A stretch of DNA of 64,000 nt, taken from Bos javanicus (taxonomy: Eukaryota; Chordata; Mammalia; Artiodactyla; Bovidae). The notes under the pieces were generated by a model. It made no database searches. It worked only from the letters and a program-made list of their open reading frames with translations, and was not told where the DNA came from. Below, in pieces: positions 45,430-56,785 of this stretch. Both the position numbers and the translations under genes were made by a program. The DNA lies in NCBI RefSeq assembly GCF_032452875.1, contig NC_083868.1, positions 34,142,537-34,206,536 of the forward strand, in the 5' to 3' direction. Positions within the stretch are counted from its first letter, which is position 1. The number at the start of each line of letters is the position of its first letter.

Positions 45430-45851
45430 TGATGGGGCCTGGTACTGGGTCCTCCTTGGGGTATGTGCATAGCAATCTGATATATCATCTCTGAGTTCTT
45501 CTATGGGAACTAGGGTCGCCACCCAGCTGGAAGATGGTAACTTCAGGCTGAGCACAGGTGTGGACTTCAAACTGGTTGGGTCCAGAACACTGATGATTGA
45601 AATTCCTGGAACATCACCCCATTAACTCACCATCAAGCATTCAGAAGAAAATCATGCATCTTGTAGCCATACTCCCAAATTTTGCCTAAAAAACCTTTTC
45701 CTCATTGGGAAATTCAGGTCTCTTGAGCATACGCCACCTCATTCTCCTTGCATGGCTCTTGCAATAAGTCTCTTTCCATTCCAAACTCTGGTGTTTCAGT
45801 TTATTTGGCTTCACTGTGCTTGAGGTACATGAACTTGGGTTTGACAACATC
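45430..45851 (+). mobile_element. Lone endogenous retrovirus LTR (old)
   Basis: The right part has the layout of a ruminant ERV LTR: a CCTAAAAAACC motif near 45686-45697 in TATA position, a CTCATTCTCCTTGCATGG block, a weakened poly(A) signal (CAATAAGTC), then TTCAGTTTATTTGGCTTCAC and CACATGAACTTGGG-like sequence before ACAAC. No internal retroviral genes adjoin it on either side, so it is a solo LTR or fragment. The left boundary (TGATGGGG) is approximate and no clear target-site duplication was found. Once a promoter and terminator; nothing shows present activity. Confidence 0.6.
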
Positions 45852-46499
45852 TAGGCTTATGTAAATTGAGATTTATTTTAATCATTACAATTTTTTTGCA
45901 TATTATTTTAATCTACTCTCTTAATTGTCCCATATGAATGATACCAGACTTCAATCTTATAGAAAGTAAATAGAAGCCACTGGATAGCAAACTATTCTTT
46001 ATAGATTATTTTTATTATAAGATGAAATGAAATATACATTAGTTAACCTCGATTTGGTTTTTCAGTGGCTGAGAACCGGTATTCTCCTTTTTCTGTTTTT
46101 TTTTTTAATATGTATTTTTAACCGAGATTGTTTTTATTTAATTATTGTAAAAACTAGTCTCAGTTCATTGAAAAAATATTTTCTGTGTTAAAAGAAAGAA
46201 AAGCATTTTAGAGAAGCCCGAAATCAACAATGAATTATTTTTGATGATGAATATAATTTCTCAGTTACTTTGTATTTTAAGTTATTTTAAAAGTACCCAA
46301 AATATAGTGAATCATATAACAAATATCAGTGTTTGCCCTACCCAGCATCCAATAAAAATTGTTTTATTCTGTAATTTATTTCACATTTTATATAGAAAAA
46401 TAAAATATCCCCAAATGAAGTCCCCTGTTTCTTCATTCCTCATCATGTTATTTTTCATTCTCTCCACAAAATAGTCAAAATTCTTTACATGTTTATCAT
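45852..46499. other. AT-rich sequence, no gene seen
   Basis: No recognised repeat or coding frame; the 77-codon plus frame at 46241-46474 has no domain. Confidence 0.4.
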
Positions 46500-47145
46500 T
46501 TCTTTGTGAGTTTTATGTTTTTGCTACATATGTATATATCATAAGCTCTATTACTTTACATTTTTCAAATATCGCAAATAAAAGCACATTATATGTATTT
46601 TTCTGAAATTTTACTTTCTCATTTTGTTGTTTTTTTGGGATTTATCCACATTAATTTAGGTTTTACATTCATTAATTTTTACTATTTTTATTCCTATAGA
46701 GTAAAATACCATATGTGCCTATAATTTGTTCATAAAAATAAAAAATAAAAACTTTACACTAAAACAGTATTATAAGGAAGGTTCTTATACATGTGAGAAG
46801 AATCTCTATAGCATATTTACTTGTATTTGGGAAACGGTTATTTAAAAAGTGAGACTGTCTTCAGCTTTTCTAGATATTCACTAGTTATTTTCTAAAGCAT
46901 TTATATCAATTTACAGTCTTTCTAGTAAAGTATAAGAAGCCAATGATTCTGTACTTTTGTCATTGTTTGCTTATATTTTTAATTCAATATTGCCAATCAC
47001 AAAAGTGTATAACTGTTAATTTATATTTTGTAGTCAACAATAGTCTCTATGTTTTGTGCTTTGTGTTTTAAGAAAACTGTTACTATCTTGAAGTTACAAA
47101 GATATTTTCTACATTTTCTTCTAGAAGAAGTATCTCCCTGCAGGC
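46500..47145 (-). mobile_element. Old L1, reversed ORF2 C-terminal and 3' region
   Basis: Plus reading TTTTCTAAAGCATTTATATC, AATTTACAGTCTTTCTAG, TTTTGTCATTGTTTGC and AAAGATATTTTCTACATTTT followed by CTTCTAGAAG occur in the order seen on the antisense strand of old L1s. Many stops. Confidence 0.55.
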
Positions 47146-47154
47146 AGTTTATTA

Positions 47155-47872
47155 CTTATTTGCTCATATCTAATTATGTATGGACACCTTGTCTGCATTA
47201 AGTGCTATTTTAGGTACTTAGGCATTGTTTGTGAACATAAGAAAGACTTTGTTTTTTTAGAGCTTGAATTCTGCTGGATGGAGACAGAAAATAAAGGAGA
47301 TAAACAATTGTCTGATGATAATAACACTAAGGGGAAAAAAGACACGGAGAGAGAGCGTGAAATGGGAAGGAAGGAATTGAAATCTTGGAGACAAGAGAAG
47401 TCTTTACTGAAGAGGTGGAATTTGAGTAACGATCTGGAGGGCATAGAGTTACTGTTTCCCAGGAAAGATCTAATGAGAGAGAAGGTAAAGTGGCTGCTGA
47501 ATGAACAAAGATAAAGTAGCAAGACAGAATAAAGCAGAACAAACAATGAGAGCCTTGACTATCAAAAGAAGGACTCCTAAAATTCCTCTAAGTGAAAGTT
47601 CTTGAAGTGTTTTGAACAAAAGAGAAACATACTCTTGATTTATGTTTTAATGGAATCATTCCAGTTGCTGCATTGAGAACAGATGGAAGAGGGAAGGGTA
47701 GAATCAGAGATGTGTTTAGTAACCAGCAAAGATATCAGGGTCACTTGGTCCATGGTGAGAAGAGTTAAGATGAACAGTGGTGAATCTGGGACATATTTTG
47801 AGTATAAAGCTGTTAACATTTGCTGACAGATTTGAAGCTTTGTAAGTGAAAAACAGAGGCAAAGGAACAGCT

Positions 47873-47908
<36 letters not shown>

Positions 47909-48517
47909 TTATTTATTTTTTATTATTACTTTTTTTGATCAAAGCAAACTGTTAACTGGAGTTGTTAACTGAGATGTGGATGACTGAAAGAGCTGGTTTG
48001 AGGAGGAGATGATTTGAGGAATTCTGCTTTGGATCTATTAATTCTAAGCAGATTTGAGACATTCAGTAGAGATGTCAAGTTAGTTGAATAAATAGGTTGT
48101 AGATTCAGGAAAATAAGTTCAGTTGGGAGATATAAATATGGAAATTGTCAGCATATTAATGGTGTTGAAGTCATGAGACAAGATTAAATCATTTTATATG
48201 CAGATTATAAGCATGAACAAACTAGACTGAATTCTACTCAAGAATCAAGTGTGGAGATACTGAAGTAAACAAGATATGAGGAAGTTGTGGGTAAATAACA
48301 AGGGAGTGATCTTGGTTGTAGATGTATCCCCAGAGATCCAAAATAGAACTTGATAATAGAGATTTGCTGAGTGAGTAAATTAAGAAACTGACTGTTTCTT
48401 AAGCTAGGAAGAGGGGAATGAAGAAAATATGTAATGGTGAAAGCATGGTAGGATCAAAGGATTTAAGGCTCTGGCTAAATTAAAGGAGTCCCAGAGGGAT
48501 GCGCTCTCTGGGATGAG
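47155..48517 (-). mobile_element. L2 LINE relic, main part
   Basis: A long reversed L2: terminus near 47165, GAAGAGGTGGAATTTGAGTA, ATGGAATCATTCCAGTTGCT, and further right GAGACATTCAGTAGAGATGT and TATAAATATGGAAATTGTCA, which in intact L2 encode the RT region around the YxDD motif. An AT microsatellite (47874-47930) and a Bov-tA (48518-48730) interrupt it. The 112-codon plus-strand frame at 47176-47514 is antisense and meaningless. Confidence 0.78.
47874..47930. repeat. (TA)n/(TTTA)n microsatellite
   Basis: About 30 bases of alternating TA passing into TTTATTTATTTATTTT, inside an L2. Confidence 0.92.
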
Positions 48518-48730
48518 GAGCTTCCTTGGTAGCTCAGACAGTAAAGCATCTGCCTGCAATGCGGGAGATCCGGGTTCAATCTCTGGGTTGGAAAGATTGC
48601 CCTGGAGAAGGAAATGACAACCCACTCCAGTACCCTTGCCTGGAAAATCCCATGGACAGAGGAGCATGGTGGGCTACAGTCCATGGGGTCGCAAAAAGTT
48701 GGACACGACTGAGTGACTTCACTTATCACT
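48518..48730 (+). mobile_element. Bov-tA SINE
   Basis: Full-length plus-strand copy with a good B box (GGTTCAATCTCTGGG), starting AGCTTCCTTGGTAGCTCAG and ending GTTGGACACGACTGAGTGAC. It splits an L2. Confidence 0.95.
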
Positions 48731-48935
48731 TATTATCAGAGGGATACACTGGAGAAGTTATCAGAAAGTAGGATGTATAAAACATATGGAAGGGCTGCAC
48801 ATATTGCACATTATGGAGAATTGAAGAGCACACCCACAAAGAGGGACTGAGGAGAATGGAGGACGAGTTTTTCAGAAGGGAGGCGATCAGGGAACAATGA
48901 GCGTGATAGGAATGATCATCTATGTGATATCTCAA
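48731..48935 (-). mobile_element. L2 LINE relic, distal part
   Basis: Continues the L2 after the SINE (GAGTTTTTCAGAAGGGAGGC, AACAATGAGCGTGATAGG). Boundaries approximate. Confidence 0.5.
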
Positions 48936-48989
48936 GATTTCAAAGTTTTACCATGAACGTTAATAATTTCATAAGCTACTCTTATGCAT

Positions 48990-49260
48990 TTGAGGATTTT
49001 TCCTCCTTTATATTTAGGGATATGGCTAAATACAGTGTTTGATTTTTCTATACTTATAAAGACTTTGCATTATTGAAATAAACCCAAATAGGTAAGGATA
49101 TATTATCATTTATATATATCCATAGATTCAGTTTGTTAATTTTTCTCTATCTCTTTTTAATATTCTTTACATTTATGTTCATGAGAGATTAGTTTGTAAC
49201 CTCTTTTTAAAAAGTATTTATTCAGTTTTGGTAAAGAATAGATATACCGTTAGACGTATG
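48990..49260 (-). mobile_element. Old L1 ORF2 fragment
   Basis: Plus reading ACCCAAATAGGTAAGGATAT, CCATAGATTCAGTTTGTTAA and TTTATGTTCATGAGAGATTA are the reversed L1 reverse-transcriptase region found in old mammalian L1s. Strongly diverged. Confidence 0.65.
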
Positions 49261-50999
49261 TTGAGGGTTTTCAGTGTAGCCTCTGCTTGTTCAACTACTG
49301 TCACTTACGTATGTAAATATATCTGTTTTTCTGAGCTATTTGCCACTGAATTCCTCAAAAGTAGCTACAAATCCAATAATTCCAGTTTTCAATTTCAGTG
49401 ACTGTATTCTAGTAGTTTAAAAATTTTTTTTTCACATTGACTTGTACATTATTTTTTCATTTCTGCCTGTTTTTGTTTTGTGATTTCTTACTTTTTCTTA
49501 ATGGAAATTAGAGTTGCATTTACTATTACCAGCATCTTATACATACTCATTTCATGTTGTTTATTCAAATAAGACACTGTATATATGCAATTTTGTTTTG
49601 AATATTCTTTGGAAGTGGGGAATTCTTTTTCCTCAACAACCCCCACCCCACAACTTTTCCATCTCCTGTGTTTACCCTCTCCAGTCTTGAGGTGATATCT
49701 TATCTCTTATCACTGATCTCCCTGGGTCCTCTGCTTAGAACCACTTTTTTTTTTTTTTTAATTAAGGCATTTCAGGGCATGGTGATCTAGTTAGAAAGCC
49801 AGCTTGCTCAGTTCTTGATTAAAAGGCTTTGTCTGTGTGTTCACAGTCTGAGACCCGCAGGTTATTTGAAGCCGTAGCCCAGATGGTGATGAGTTTTATT
49901 TTTAGCTTACTTTAGAGTTGGGGAACCTCACTCCAGGCCTTGGCTTCAAGAATTTTCTATTCCTAGTCCTGTTTGTTTGAGAGCACTTAAATCCCTTTTA
50001 CTCCATAGGAGCAAGCTTCAGACCTGAAGCTGAACCACCCTGCAGCTTCGCTAGCACTCTCCACTTTGTTATATGGTCCTTCTCTGCTTATTTTATTTGT
50101 AGGGCCAGCTTCTTTTTTTTGACTGTTATTATGTGCTTGCAATAAATATGTGTGTCAAAATATGAATTCCTGCACCATCTTACCTGGAAACCCTGAGGTA
50201 TTTGAATCAGTTTTTCCTAATCGGTTATATGTTTGCTGGTAAAATATAAAAATGTGATACTAACAAATAACTTCTTAGCTATATTGATGAAAAACAGTTT
50301 TGAAAATATTGCAGCAGGATGTTGAAAAGAAGATTGATTTATGTTGAAAGGAAGATTTATTATAATAATAAGAATATAATATTTTTTAGTTGTTATAGAA
50401 TATCTTTTTTTATGATTTTTATTAGGCTATGAGGTGGACATAGATGAATCAGACACATACAAAATATCACTCTTAAGGAACTTAAAGTAAATAAGAGACT
50501 ATATTAACATAGAATTATAATATAAAAATTGATATATCACAAATTAAAACTACATTTAAAAAATAAGAGAAATAGAGCATCTTAATGGGATTCATAACTT
50601 CTGTGCAGAGTTGTTTGATAGAGACAGTTTTTCAAGATAAAGAAGATATGGAATTGTCACTTTTGTAGGGGGACACCCCAGACAGAAGGAGCCGTGAGAA
50701 CAGGGGACCAGAATAGGACAAGTTTGTAGGTGTTCTGGTAACTACTTACATTTAGCTGAGAAGGCATGGATGAGCAGAATAGGTATGGACGAGCAAAAAC
50801 CAGAATGTATTTATGTTTGTAGAAATACTCTTTTTCTGGGCCCACCCACCCTGTACACTGAGACTATCTTCCTTTTGCTGAAGCTGGTTCTCTGATCTTT
50901 GTCCTCCTCTGCTTATAGCTGCCAGTCTATGCATGGCTTATCCCCATGTTCAAAGTTTCTAAAATAGTTTTCTCAACTCATTAGATTCCTATTTAATTA
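49261..50999. other. Unclassified sequence, partly repeat-like
   Basis: A phrase near 49385 (TTTCAATTTCAGTGACTGTA) hints at an old L1, and 49740-50100 is GC-richer (GAGACCCGCAGG; CTGCAGCTTCGC) without matching anything I can name. Minus frames at 50657-50934 have no domain. No gene supported. Confidence 0.35.
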
Positions 51000-51215
51000 C
51001 TTGCTCTCCCTGGCTCTGATTTAAGAATTTTTCACTGCATTATTATTCACTTGTTTTCATGTTCCTTTGCAATTATCACTTACATATTTTATATCTGTAC
51101 GTTTAATCTCCTCCAAATAAATTGCAAGCTCTTAAAAATCACTACAGGCACTTACTACTTCTTTGGAACTTCCTCTATACATATTCAGTGTTTTGAACAA
51201 ATGTTTTAATTAATT
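51000..51215 (+). mobile_element. L2 LINE 3' end
   Basis: Plus-strand L2 terminus: TTCACTGCATTATTATTCAC, TTTGCAATTATCACTTACAT, CTCCAAATAAATTGCAAGCT and TCAGTGTTTTGAACAAATG. Confidence 0.65.
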
Positions 51216-51362
51216 TTGTATTTGGAAGAAACATATACTAGAAGAAAGAATCCACATCTGAGGTATTTGTTTTTGCTTGTTTTCCTTATTTGTCTATTTC
51301 TTTGTGCTTCCTCACACTAGGACTCTTTTACTCTTTCTCTGCCTGAATATTTAAATATGTAT
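51216..51362. other. Unique sequence
   Basis: No recognised feature. Confidence 0.4.
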
Positions 51363-51374
51363 ATAAACATATAT

Positions 51375-51653
51375 CGGAGAAGGCAATGGCACCCCACTCC
51401 AGTACTCTTGCCTGGAAAATCCCATGGATGGAGGAGCCTGGTAGGCTGCAGTCCATGGGGTTGCTAAGAGTCGGACACGACTGAGCGACTTCACTTTCTC
51501 TTTTCACTTTCATGCATTGGAGAAGGAAATGGCAACCCACTCCAGTGTTCTTGCCTGGAGAATCCCAGGGACGGGGAAGCCTGGTGGGCTGCCGTCTCTG
51601 GGGTCACACAGAGTCGGACACGACTGAAGTGACTTAGCATAGCATAGCATAGC
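51375..51653 (+). mobile_element. Bov-A2 SINE with (AGCAT)n tail and TSD
   Basis: Full-length plus-strand dimer. Perfect 12-base duplications ATAAACATATAT lie at 51363-51374 and 51654-51665. Its tail consists of AGCAT units instead of the usual AGC units. Confidence 0.97.
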
Positions 51654-51665
51654 ATAAACATATAT

Positions 51666-52779
51666 ACACACACATGCATGAGCACAAATATAACATGTTC
51701 AAATAGTTATGTCAAGGAGGGATAATATCTAAGCGGCATAATGTATAACTTTTTATATAATCAAACTATCAGTTCCTTTATTTCTCTTTTAGGTAAAGAC
51801 AGCATCTTAGGAAGCTAGAAACATAAGGTGTCCTTAAAACCACCAATACAATACTTTTATATATGTATAACAGGTAACAACTATATGTCTAAGACAGTGT
51901 TTGTGTCTTTGTGCCATCAGTCACCTCCTTATTTTATTAGTCTCAGTTAGAAGATAAACAACAAGACTGACAGTTTTGTGTCCTTTGCTGTTTTGTGTCA
52001 CCATCACAGACAAAGGGTATTATGTCATCATTTAAATCTGTCACATTTGGTGTATTCTTCTATTTGTCTTTAAGACTATTTTCCTCATAATCTTTATAAA
52101 TTATGAAAACATTTTATTATATATTATTTTGTCAGAGAAATATTTTCCTACAGTATGTTGTTTTCAACCACAGATGAGAGCATTTATGTTGCTGCCAAAG
52201 CCTGCAGAATATAGAGGTGTTTTGCTTTAAAGAAATATTTCTTAAATAAATGAAAGCCTAAATAAGATATGGATTTTACTTTTCAAAATTCTATCTTACA
52301 ATAAAGTTGTAAAAAAGTTCTACATTTGTGTAACATGTAAACCAAACAAAAATTTTAATACTTTTGTCATAAACCCACAAAGTGTTTAGTGCTACAACAA
52401 GAAATACTTTTTTAAAATTTAAATTATATTTAATTTATGGGAGGTGGGATATTTCTTTGAATAACATATATTTGTTCAGAAAATGGATATCTGAGCTGTA
52501 ATAGTGATAAAATGGTAAAGTAGAAAGTATTAGAAGACTTTAATATGATTAATAAGATTATAGTAACTTCCTCCTTTTTTTTCTTTCTATTTTCTGGAGT
52601 GTCATCTACTTTTGTCCTGCTTCCATAAATTACAATGAGATTTTTATGGTGTGTTTATTGCCAAAAAGCAGCCTAAATAAATGAAGTGTCCCTATAATTA
52701 GTTAATAATCAATTTCAATAACCATATAATAAAGTACCAAAATATGCATTGCTATTTATTCTGTATTTTTTAAAGTTTA
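51666..52779. other. AT-rich sequence, no gene seen
   Basis: No recognised repeat or coding frame in this stretch. Confidence 0.4.
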
Positions 52780-53120
52780 ATATTTTTAATATAGATGTGT
52801 TAGTTGATGGAATGAAAAAATTCAGAAAAGTACAAAGAAGCAGGAAAATAAGTCATCCAAAATTCAAACATTCCATTAGGTACTTTAAATTTTTATTTTA
52901 TCATGAAATTGATACCATACTGAACATTTAATTTTGAGTTCTTTTGTTTTCAATTAGGTTTATATAATTTCTCTTTGTTAAAGGTCTTCATGTATATAAT
53001 TTGAAGGCCTTTTCATACACCATCAAAGTTTGTTACCTAATATTGGATATTAAGTTTATTTATAATTTTTCGTTATTATAAATAATGTTATAATGACTAG
53101 TTTTTCTGCATAAATCTTGG
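52780..53120. mobile_element. Possible old L1 3' region
   Basis: CATCCAAAATTCAAACATTC, TGATACCATACTGAACATTT and CGTTATTATAAATAATGTTA then CTGCATAAATCTTGG follow the order of a block common in old L1 ends. Same family as 42490-42710. Confidence 0.4.
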
Positions 53121-53675
53121 TTAAAATTGAAATGACTTTCACTTGGATGGAGAGGCTAGGTCAATATTCCCCTATAATAGACAACTTGTTCTCTTAATTT
53201 TCTTCCTTTCTACAACAAAATATTTTCAAATGGTTTCCTTAAGAAAAGGAAATATATGATAGTTTACTAAGACCTTGCATATCTAGCATTTTTTTCTATT
53301 GTAATATCACGTGGGAGACAAATTGGTTGGGTTATACAGTTTTTGTTTTATAGCCTTTCATTCTCAAAGTTGTAATGAGATTGCTCTTTTGTTTCAGAGA
53401 TTGAATTACTTGTAGAATAAAAACACAGGTTAATTTTAGCCACAGAAATTATTCTGCAAGTATAGATACAGTTGTCAGTGCATTATTTTTCTTACTAATT
53501 TCTCTCTGCTGGTACAGTCACACATATACACACACCACCAGTAACAAAAAAGCTATATGTGTAATTACCCTTGTTGCTTGTATTGCCTTTTCTTCTGCAT
53601 TCTGATAGATCTCAAGATGGTCATCTAACATCATTATTTCCATTTTCACTATATTTATAATAACTCACCTTCCAG
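53121..53675. other. Unique sequence
   Basis: No recognised gene or repeat. Confidence 0.4.
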
Positions 53676-53862
53676 AACAGGGGACGTAGACATATGGGTT
53701 TGATCCCTGGGTCAAAAAGATCCCCTGGAGAAGGGCATGGCAGCTTACCCCAGTATTCTTGCCTGAAGAATCCCATGGACAAAGGAGCCTGGCAGTCTAC
53801 AGTTCATAGGGTCAGAGAGAGTTGACCATTACTTAATGACTTAGCATCCATGCATGCATATA
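53676..53862 (+). mobile_element. Bov-tA SINE, 5'-truncated
   Basis: Starts inside the tRNA-like head (GGGTTTGATCCCTGGGTC) and continues through CCCAGTATTCTTGCCTGAAG to a GACTTAGCATCCATGCATGC end. Confidence 0.9.
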
Positions 53863-53919
53863 ATTTGTACTACTGCCTTTACTTTGGACTTGAATTCTTT
53901 TGTATTTTAAATCTATCTT

Positions 53920-53951
53920 GTTGCTTCTCAGCCTTTTGGCGAGGAGCAACT
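53920..53951 (+). pseudogene. RNU2 (pseudogene fragment): U2 snRNA retropseudogene, 5' fragment
   Basis: TTGCTTCTCAGCCTTTTGGC matches the start of spliceosomal U2 snRNA (GCTTCTCGGCCTTTTGGC), after which the similarity fades within about 15 bases. It is bordered by TATTTTAAATCTATCTT (53903-53919) and TATTTAAATCCATCTT (53952-53967), near-identical repeats that look like a target-site duplication. A 5'-intact, 3'-truncated snRNA copy between direct repeats is the known form of snRNA retropseudogenes. It has no promoter and is not functional. Confidence 0.72.
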
Positions 53952-53967
53952 GTATTTAAATCCATCT

Positions 53968-54391
53968 TCATCTTCATTTTTTTAATTATATCCTGTTTTC
54001 CTTATATTTCATATTCTTTTCCCCAATAACTTTCTTCCTTTTGTACTGTTTGTGTTTTCTTATAGCCTACTGAGGTTTCTTAACACCTGTCTAATATTTT
54101 TTTCTGGTTTCTATAACAAATCCTGCAGTAATTCTTTGGCATTATGTCCCTTTCTTTTGATCAATAGTGTTTTTCACTGGAATCATATTATTTTTAACAA
54201 ACTCACAAATTTCAGAAGTTAAAGGCAATGGAATTTTACTTTTCTCTGAAGTACTCTGTACAAAAGTTTTTTTTTTTAATCGTCTGTGACCTTTTACTCT
54301 GTGAGGACTCAGGGATCCACAATTCTTCAGTTTTGTGGCATTTTCCTTTTCCAGTGCTTTGAAAACATCCACTTCAAAACAGAAGGAATAT
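53968..54391 (-). pseudogene. Lysine-rich protein-like relic, unrecognised
   Basis: The minus strand at 54142-54372 is open for 76 codons with a protein-like, Lys/Ser-rich sequence (for example SPHRVKGHRRLKKKTFVQST and SEKSKIPLPLTSEICEFVKN). After its stop the same frame continues with further basic peptide broken by stops to about 54000. The upstream side is cut by a ruminant L1 3' end at 54392. It could be part of a processed pseudogene; I do not recognise the parent, and the A-rich minus strand makes Lys-rich frames likely by chance. Confidence 0.3.
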
Positions 54392-54613
54392 TACCATATG
54401 TAAAATAGATAGCCAATGAGAATTTGCTGTATGACTCAGGGAACTCAAACCAGGGATCTGTAACAACCCGGAGGGATGGGATGGGGAGGGAGGTGGTAGT
54501 GAGATTCAAGAAGGAGGTGACAAATGTATACCTATGGCTGATTTATGTTGATGTTTGGCAGAAACTAACACAATTCTGTAAAGCATTATCCTTCAATTTA
54601 AAAAAAAAAGGAA
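54392..54613 (+). mobile_element. Ruminant L1 3' end with poly(A)
   Basis: Plus-strand terminus of the young ruminant L1: CTGTATGACTCAGGGAACTC, GGGATGGGATGGGGAGGGAG, TGATGTTTGGCAGAAACTAA and a poly(A) run at 54600-54609. 5' truncated; no ORF2 coding sequence remains. Confidence 0.88.
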
Positions 54614-54690
54614 TAAAAGAAGCTCTGCCAACTTCTTAAAAGCCTCAGTAATGAAGTGAAATATATCACTTCATTCACATTTCATTGGCT

Positions 54691-54899
54691 TTGCTGTGCT
54701 GTGCTTAGTCACTCATTATATCTGACTATGACCCCATGGACTGTAGACCACCAGGCTCCTCTGTCCATGGGGATTCTCTGGGCAAGAATACTGGAGTGGG
54801 TTGCCATGCCTTCTTCCAGGGGATCTTCCCAACCCAGGGATCTAACCCAGGCTTCCCATATTGCAGGCAGATTCTTTACTGTCTGAGCCACCAGGGAAG
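54691..54899 (-). mobile_element. Bov-tA SINE with TSD
   Basis: Complete minus-strand copy with head complement GTCTGAGCCACCAGGGAAG. Direct repeats CACATTTCATTGGCT (54676-54690) and CACCTTTCATTGGCT (54900-54914) flank it. Confidence 0.95.
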
Positions 54900-54914
54900 C
54901 ACCTTTCATTGGCT

Positions 54915-56373
54915 AAATCTAGTCAAATTGTTTTAATCCAAAATAAGATGTTGTTGAGACAACACCTGCACTGGGCAACTACCTTCTTGATTTAAATATG
55001 CAAAGCAGAACACTTTCTTTTGGTAGAAAACTAGTCACGTTAGCCTCTGTCATTTCTTCACAGGGAGAGTTCTATCCAGATCCAATGCATGAGGCCATTC
55101 AACATCTAAATATTTCTCTCAATTCCCTTCTTATTCTACAACTGGATGGTAGATAAATATGTTATCACCTAACACAGTTCTTAGTCTCTAACTTGCTTAA
55201 TCACAGGTAGCCTTGTTGATCTTAGATGGTATCTCAACTGACCTAATTTATCTGGGATCTCAGTACCACTGAAGTCTTCCTGGCATAATTATAAAACTCT
55301 CCCTGTCTCTATCTTCTTCCTACATTTAACTTGTAAATTCTGAACCTCCTTGTGGAAACCCTGCTACTACCAAGTTGGACGTCAGGATATTGCTTTTAGT
55401 TTGCCAAACTGGTTATTATAACATAAGGTCTCTAGGACTCAGTGGAAACATAATTCTGGCTGATTAAAAAAGTAGAAATTACTTAGTAATTGAAGACCAT
55501 TTTGGTGTCTCCAGCAGAGAAATCCCAGAAAGTATTCCCACAGTAAGACTGCTCCAAGTGTGTTGTAGAAGGTAAGGAAATACAGTTTTGTAGCAGATTA
55601 TATCTAAAACACATATTTTTCTTATTCTCTTCTGCATTGGAAGGCTGTTTTATACACTCTTCCTTTCATATGGTACTCATTATCTCAGTGAAAGCTCTCC
55701 AAGAGAGAGCCAGGATCTTTTCCACAGGGTAGGCTGGTTGTTGGGCAGCCTCAGTCTCCAAAGCCAAGTCAAGCTCAAAGCTGTAAGTCCAGATCTCAGA
55801 GCTTCGTAGGAAAGCTGGGGAGTCAGGAAGTACAGGAGTCTTTGAAGCAGTGCATGTCACACTATGGATCTCCCTCCTGAGAATTAGCAAGAGTAATGTG
55901 TGGTTGTACTTTCTCTATGGGTTTCAGAAGGCACCTCCACAGTGTATCTCAGTTCAACCCAGCTACAAAGTAGGAGTTCAAGGTTACTGCTGAACTATTG
56001 TATTTAATGCAATAAAACACAATGTACTCTTTTATTATAGATTTAACATGATATGTCTAATTTGATGTATACTTTTTCTCATCTTTTCAGTAGTGGAATA
56101 TTACTTGTATGAATTACTGACAAAAAGTCTCTTTCCATACTCACTCCTAAAAGCCTTTTATCAAATTAGCTTTCATCAGTCACTCTTCATGTGCCCTAGG
56201 CTTCTCAGCTTCAATCATTTTAGTTGTACAATGGATATTTTTCCTACTTTATTTTAAATTGCCTTATTTATTTTATGATTATTTATATACACATTGGATA
56301 TCCACATTGTATGTGCTTATATAAATTACATGAGCTTATATATACAATATAAATTATTGTATACATATAAAAT

Positions 56374-56407
<34 letters not shown>

Positions 56408-56460
56408 GTAGAATCTAAACGTGAAAATTTTCTAAATGTTAAACTTTAGTTGCAGTGACT
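54915..56460. other. Unique sequence with (TA)n at the right
   Basis: No gene. A 74-codon minus frame at 55666-55890 has no domain. The (TG)(TA)n microsatellite at 56375-56406 is annotated separately. Confidence 0.4.
56375..56406. repeat. (TG)n(TA)n microsatellite
   Basis: Short GTGTG block followed by about 24 bases of TA. Confidence 0.9.
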
Positions 56461-56672
56461 AAAGTGAAAGTGAAAGTGAAGTCGCTCAGTCCTGTCCGAC
56501 TCTTTGCGACCCCATGGACTGTAGCCTATCAGGCTCCTCTGTTCATGGGATTTTCCAGGCAATAGTCCTAGAGTCGATTGCCATTTCCTTCTCCAGGGGA
56601 TCTTCCCAACCCAGGGATCAAACCCAGGTCTCCTGTGTTGTAGCTTTCCCTTCTAAGCCACCAGGGAAGTCT
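56461..56672 (-). mobile_element. Bov-tA SINE
   Basis: Minus-strand copy beginning with a GTGAAAGTGAAAGTGAAG tract and the block GTCGCTCAGTCCTGTCCGAC, ending in the tRNA-like head (TCTAAGCCACCAGGGAAG). Low divergence; no clear TSD. Confidence 0.95.
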
Positions 56673-56785
56673 ATAGTAAGATAAGTTGTATCTTATTTTT
56701 TAGCCACAGAATTTACCTACCTTTTGCTAAAATCAATTACAAGCAACATTTGAGTGCCATATATTCTTTACACATTCAGATCAGA

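Noticed and set aside
45430..45851. Possible provirus around the LTR
   Set aside because: No gag, pol or env-like frame and no second LTR in either direction.
47176..47514. 112-codon charged plus-strand frame that looks like a coiled coil
   Set aside because: It runs antisense through a decayed L2; the Lys/Glu richness reflects purine-rich L2 antisense sequence.
53918..53960. Possible functional U2 snRNA gene
   Set aside because: Only about 30 bases resemble U2; no proximal sequence element, no Sm site and flanking direct repeats mark a retropseudogene scrap.
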